Shown here: piece by piece, positions 61,604-64,000 of the stretch
Numbering within the stretch: position 1 is the first letter of the stretch
Layout: the number at the start of each line of letters is the position of its first letter
NCBI RefSeq assembly: GCF_947623445.1
Contig: NC_135243.1
Coordinates: 16,680,501-16,744,500, forward strand
Reading direction: 5' to 3'
Source: Clavelina lepadiformis
Taxonomy: Eukaryota; Chordata; Ascidiacea; Aplousobranchia; Clavelinidae
Length of the DNA: 64,000 nt
Translations under genes and position numbers: made by a program
Notes under the pieces: model-generated
Database searches by the model: none
The model's input: the letters and a program-made list of their open reading frames with translations, nothing else
Told to the model about the DNA's origin: nothing

Positions 61604-64000
61604 ATGCCACGTATATGTTGCATGCCTGAATGCAACAACTGTCAACCTCAGCACAATTTATTTAGTGCACCAAACAAAAAATTTTGTATCAAAATAAAAG
61701 AAGCATGGGCAGAAGTATTAGAAAGAAAAATTTTGTTGTACCGAGAGGACAAGTTTATACAAGAGTTGTACAGCAAAGATCAAGTGAAAATCTGTGAGGA
61801 GCATTTTGTTGAAGAAGATTTTATCATGAGTAAGCAGTTTTTTTTTTAATTACTTTTGAGTATCTAACCCATGCTTCTAAAAATGAAATTTGTAGCTTAG
61901 GCTACCATATTGGTACTACAGTATCAGATGTGTTTAAATTTTAGAAGGAACTCGCAAGGAGCTACGCATAGGGGCCATTCCAACCCTGAAGCTACCAAAA
62001 AAATCTGTGGAAGTTAAAAAAATTCCAGAAAGAAGACAACCTAAAGAAAGAATATTGCCCTCCAAAGTTTATTCCACAGGCTTAATGGATATTAGACAAC
62101 AAGTAAAGAATTATTTAAGAAAACCATGGCTCTGTAATGACAAAGGCAATTATGTTGAGTTTGAACTCAAGGAACACTATGATCAAGTGAAATATTTGGT
62201 GGCTGTCAATGAAAATTTAGATGTTGTTGTTATTTACTATGGATGGATTGTCACATTTACAGAAAGAAAGTTTGATTTGAAAAGTATGACTGTTTGTCAA
62301 ATGCTGTCTACTGTTGAAAGTCTAGTGATATGTTCAGGGTGTGATAAAAGTAATCAAGATAATTCCATTGTTCCTCATGTTATAACAAAGTCAGCAAGTC
62401 CATTCAGTGTGGACAATTGTCGGCTTCCAACAGTAAAGAATATTGCTTTCAGGTACAATTGTAATTATAAACTTGCAGTAATTGTACTTTTCAGCCTTCT
62501 AATTTATTTTAAAGCTTATAAATTTATGACAGTTTCTGCTAGTTGATCAGGTGTAAGTATTCATCGACTCCACTGACAAAGTAAAACTGACATGGGCATT
62601 TGTTTTTAGATCTTTGAAATGTTTAATTGCTGTCTTTGATATGAAAGCTGAGGAAAAAGCAGTTTGCACAGAGTGTAGATGTAGTGTACTAGCATATGCT
62701 AAAAAGTTTTCCAAAAGAGCAAATTACAAAGAAGCAGTTCAAGGTTTACCATTAAAAAGGATTTGTGTTGAGAGATCAGTACCAAGTCGTTTAGCTGCTA
62801 CAATTCAGATGAAAGATAAGAAGTATGTTACTTATGATTTGGGTATATACTACTAGGTTATGAAAGTTGTCATGTTGATGTGATGTTGTGGTATTTACTG
62901 GTAAACATTTCTTTTCAAACCTGTATCAGTTTACATTTATTTGCGGTTTATTGTCGTTTATTTTAGTATAACTTTTGGTTATTTGCCGCACTAACTTCAA
63001 TGTGGGAAAGTGTACAAGTTTAGATAAAGGTGATAAATTTCATATAAAACCCTCAGAATTGAAGAGCTGAGAAATCAAGTGAAGAAACTGCTGACATCTG
63101 AAGATCATGTAAGCGTTGATGCATTGATGGCCCAGGATTTAAACTATTTAATGAAATCTGGTAAGTTGCTTTCTGTTAGCTACTGGTATTTCATTGAATT
63201 TACACCTGATTTGTCTGCCCATTAAAATGGGTGAAAATGCGGTAATATTTTCCCATTCGAATGGTAGGAAGTATGCCTTTCTCTAGACTTTAGAGTAAGA
63301 TGATATGCAATTGGAAGGGGGAGATGTTTACTTTGGCAGAAATATGGTTTTTGGGAAACCCCATTGCTGAAAGCAGGTCCATTTCAATGGGCGGAAAAAT
63401 ATACGAATGGGGTTCACAAGCCATACTTGTGCAGAAGTAAAATTTTCCCTATTTCAAAGGCATATATCTTACTCTAGGGTAAGAAAGGCATACTTTCAAC
63501 CATTAAAATGGGAAAAAATTGCCGTACTCTGGACCATTTTAAATTTTGCTTGTTAATCGGTCTGCTTCATATTATTACAGCATTGCAAAATGGATCGGTT
63601 GATGAGATTTTTTTCACGTCCGGTGGCGTTCTTTGCTACAAAAAGTTTGAAATCTTATCAGCTGACTAGCATTGTTTGGGAAGCAATTGCTGCATTGCAA
63701 TGTTGTGGAATAACTGTGATATGCATTATTGCTGATGGGATGGGCACCAACAGAAAAATGTTTCAAGAAATGAACAACTTGAGACTTCCATTTCCATACA
63801 AATGTCGAAATATTTATGATCCAGAAAAGGACATTTACCTAATTTCAGATCCACCTCACCTTCTTAAGACAACCAGAAACAATATTTGGGCAAGTAAACC
63901 TCACGGTAGTAAACTGCTCAAATACAATGAGCACTATATTTTATGGGAACATTTTTGTAGTGTGCCGAGATTATTTGACAGTAAAGAATTGCGTTGCTGT
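61604..64000 (+). CDS. THAP-domain P-element-type transposase (3' end beyond window)
   Basis: Four phase-consistent exons (61604-61829, 61945-62452, 62610-62822, 63057-63160) are followed by a fifth from about 63581 to the edge. The N-terminus has the C2CH THAP finger (MPRICCMPECNNC, then ICEEHFVEEDF) and KELRIGAIPTLKLP, the usual THAP tail. A long spacer and a leucine-rich coiled coil (ELRNQVKKLL) follow. The last part matches the RNase-H and GTP-insertion region of THAP9 and Drosophila P transposase (SRPVAFFATKS, AIAALQCCGITVICIIADG, YLISDPPHLLKTTRNN). The segment that should carry the first catalytic Asp is missing between 63160 and 63581, and the reading phase does not fit across that gap. 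The copy is therefore probably broken, or uses an exon I cannot see. No P-type inverted ends were found on the left. Confidence 0.75.
63224..63540. mobile_element. Fold-back MITE inside the THAP transposase gene
   Basis: The two arms are complementary over about 60 bp: TTTTCCCATTCGAATGGTAGGAAGTATGCC on the left pairs with GGCATACTTTCAACCATTAAAATGGG on the right. Ends read AAAATGG and CCATTTT. The centre repeats TTTCAAAGG/CCATTT-like words. Confidence 0.7.

Overview
The window is AT-rich animal DNA. Its spliced genes have short GT-AG introns, mostly about 50-600 bp, and their products align end to end with vertebrate orthologues. Recognisable genes are TRIM71/LIN-41, RABGGTA, GALE, DNAI2, an RNF34/RFFL-type RING protein, an alpha-1,3-fucosyltransferase and WDR59. 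Gene order, intron density, a heavy load of small DNA transposons and the presence of ciliary dynein suggest an invertebrate deuterostome, most likely a tunicate with a compact Ciona-like genome. That is inference; no marker sequence proves the species.

Layout. 1-6.1 kb (minus): 5' part of a RING-less TRIM71/Brat-like gene running off the left edge; its introns hold a pogo-like element and a decayed copy of a multicopy protein family. 8.7-13.6 kb (plus): RABGGTA in 14 exons, the first carrying only the start codon, with two non-autonomous transposons in its last introns. 14.9-17.7 kb (plus): GALE. 17.7-21.9 kb: a repeat desert (tRNA-derived SINEs, hAT pieces, a CRE-bearing repeat). 21.9-25.3 kb (plus): DNAI2, 13 exons. 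26.3-27.2 kb (minus): the RNF34-like gene, uninterrupted. 27.4-34.5 kb: transposons, including two hAT-type elements with perfect 8-bp target duplications, one of which still has an open 158-aa reading frame.

34.6-50.9 kb (plus) is the most unusual part. Two tandem astacin metalloprotease genes carry an antistasin-like cysteine module in the propeptide. A GT10 fucosyltransferase follows, then a 15-exon gene whose N-terminal half is an astacin domain that has lost every zinc ligand and whose C-terminal half is a trypsin-type serine protease with an intact catalytic triad. Matching intron phases show that this pseudo-astacin/trypsin fusion came from the same ancestral gene as its two neighbours.

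51.9-60.0 kb (minus): WDR59 (GATOR2 complex), 22 exons. 61.6 kb to the right edge (plus): a THAP-domain P-element-type transposase gene that appears to lack its first catalytic region, where a fold-back element now sits.

All exon boundaries were read by hand from splice signals, phase continuity and remembered family sequences; no search was run. Phases close exactly in every multi-exon gene except at the last junction of the THAP gene.
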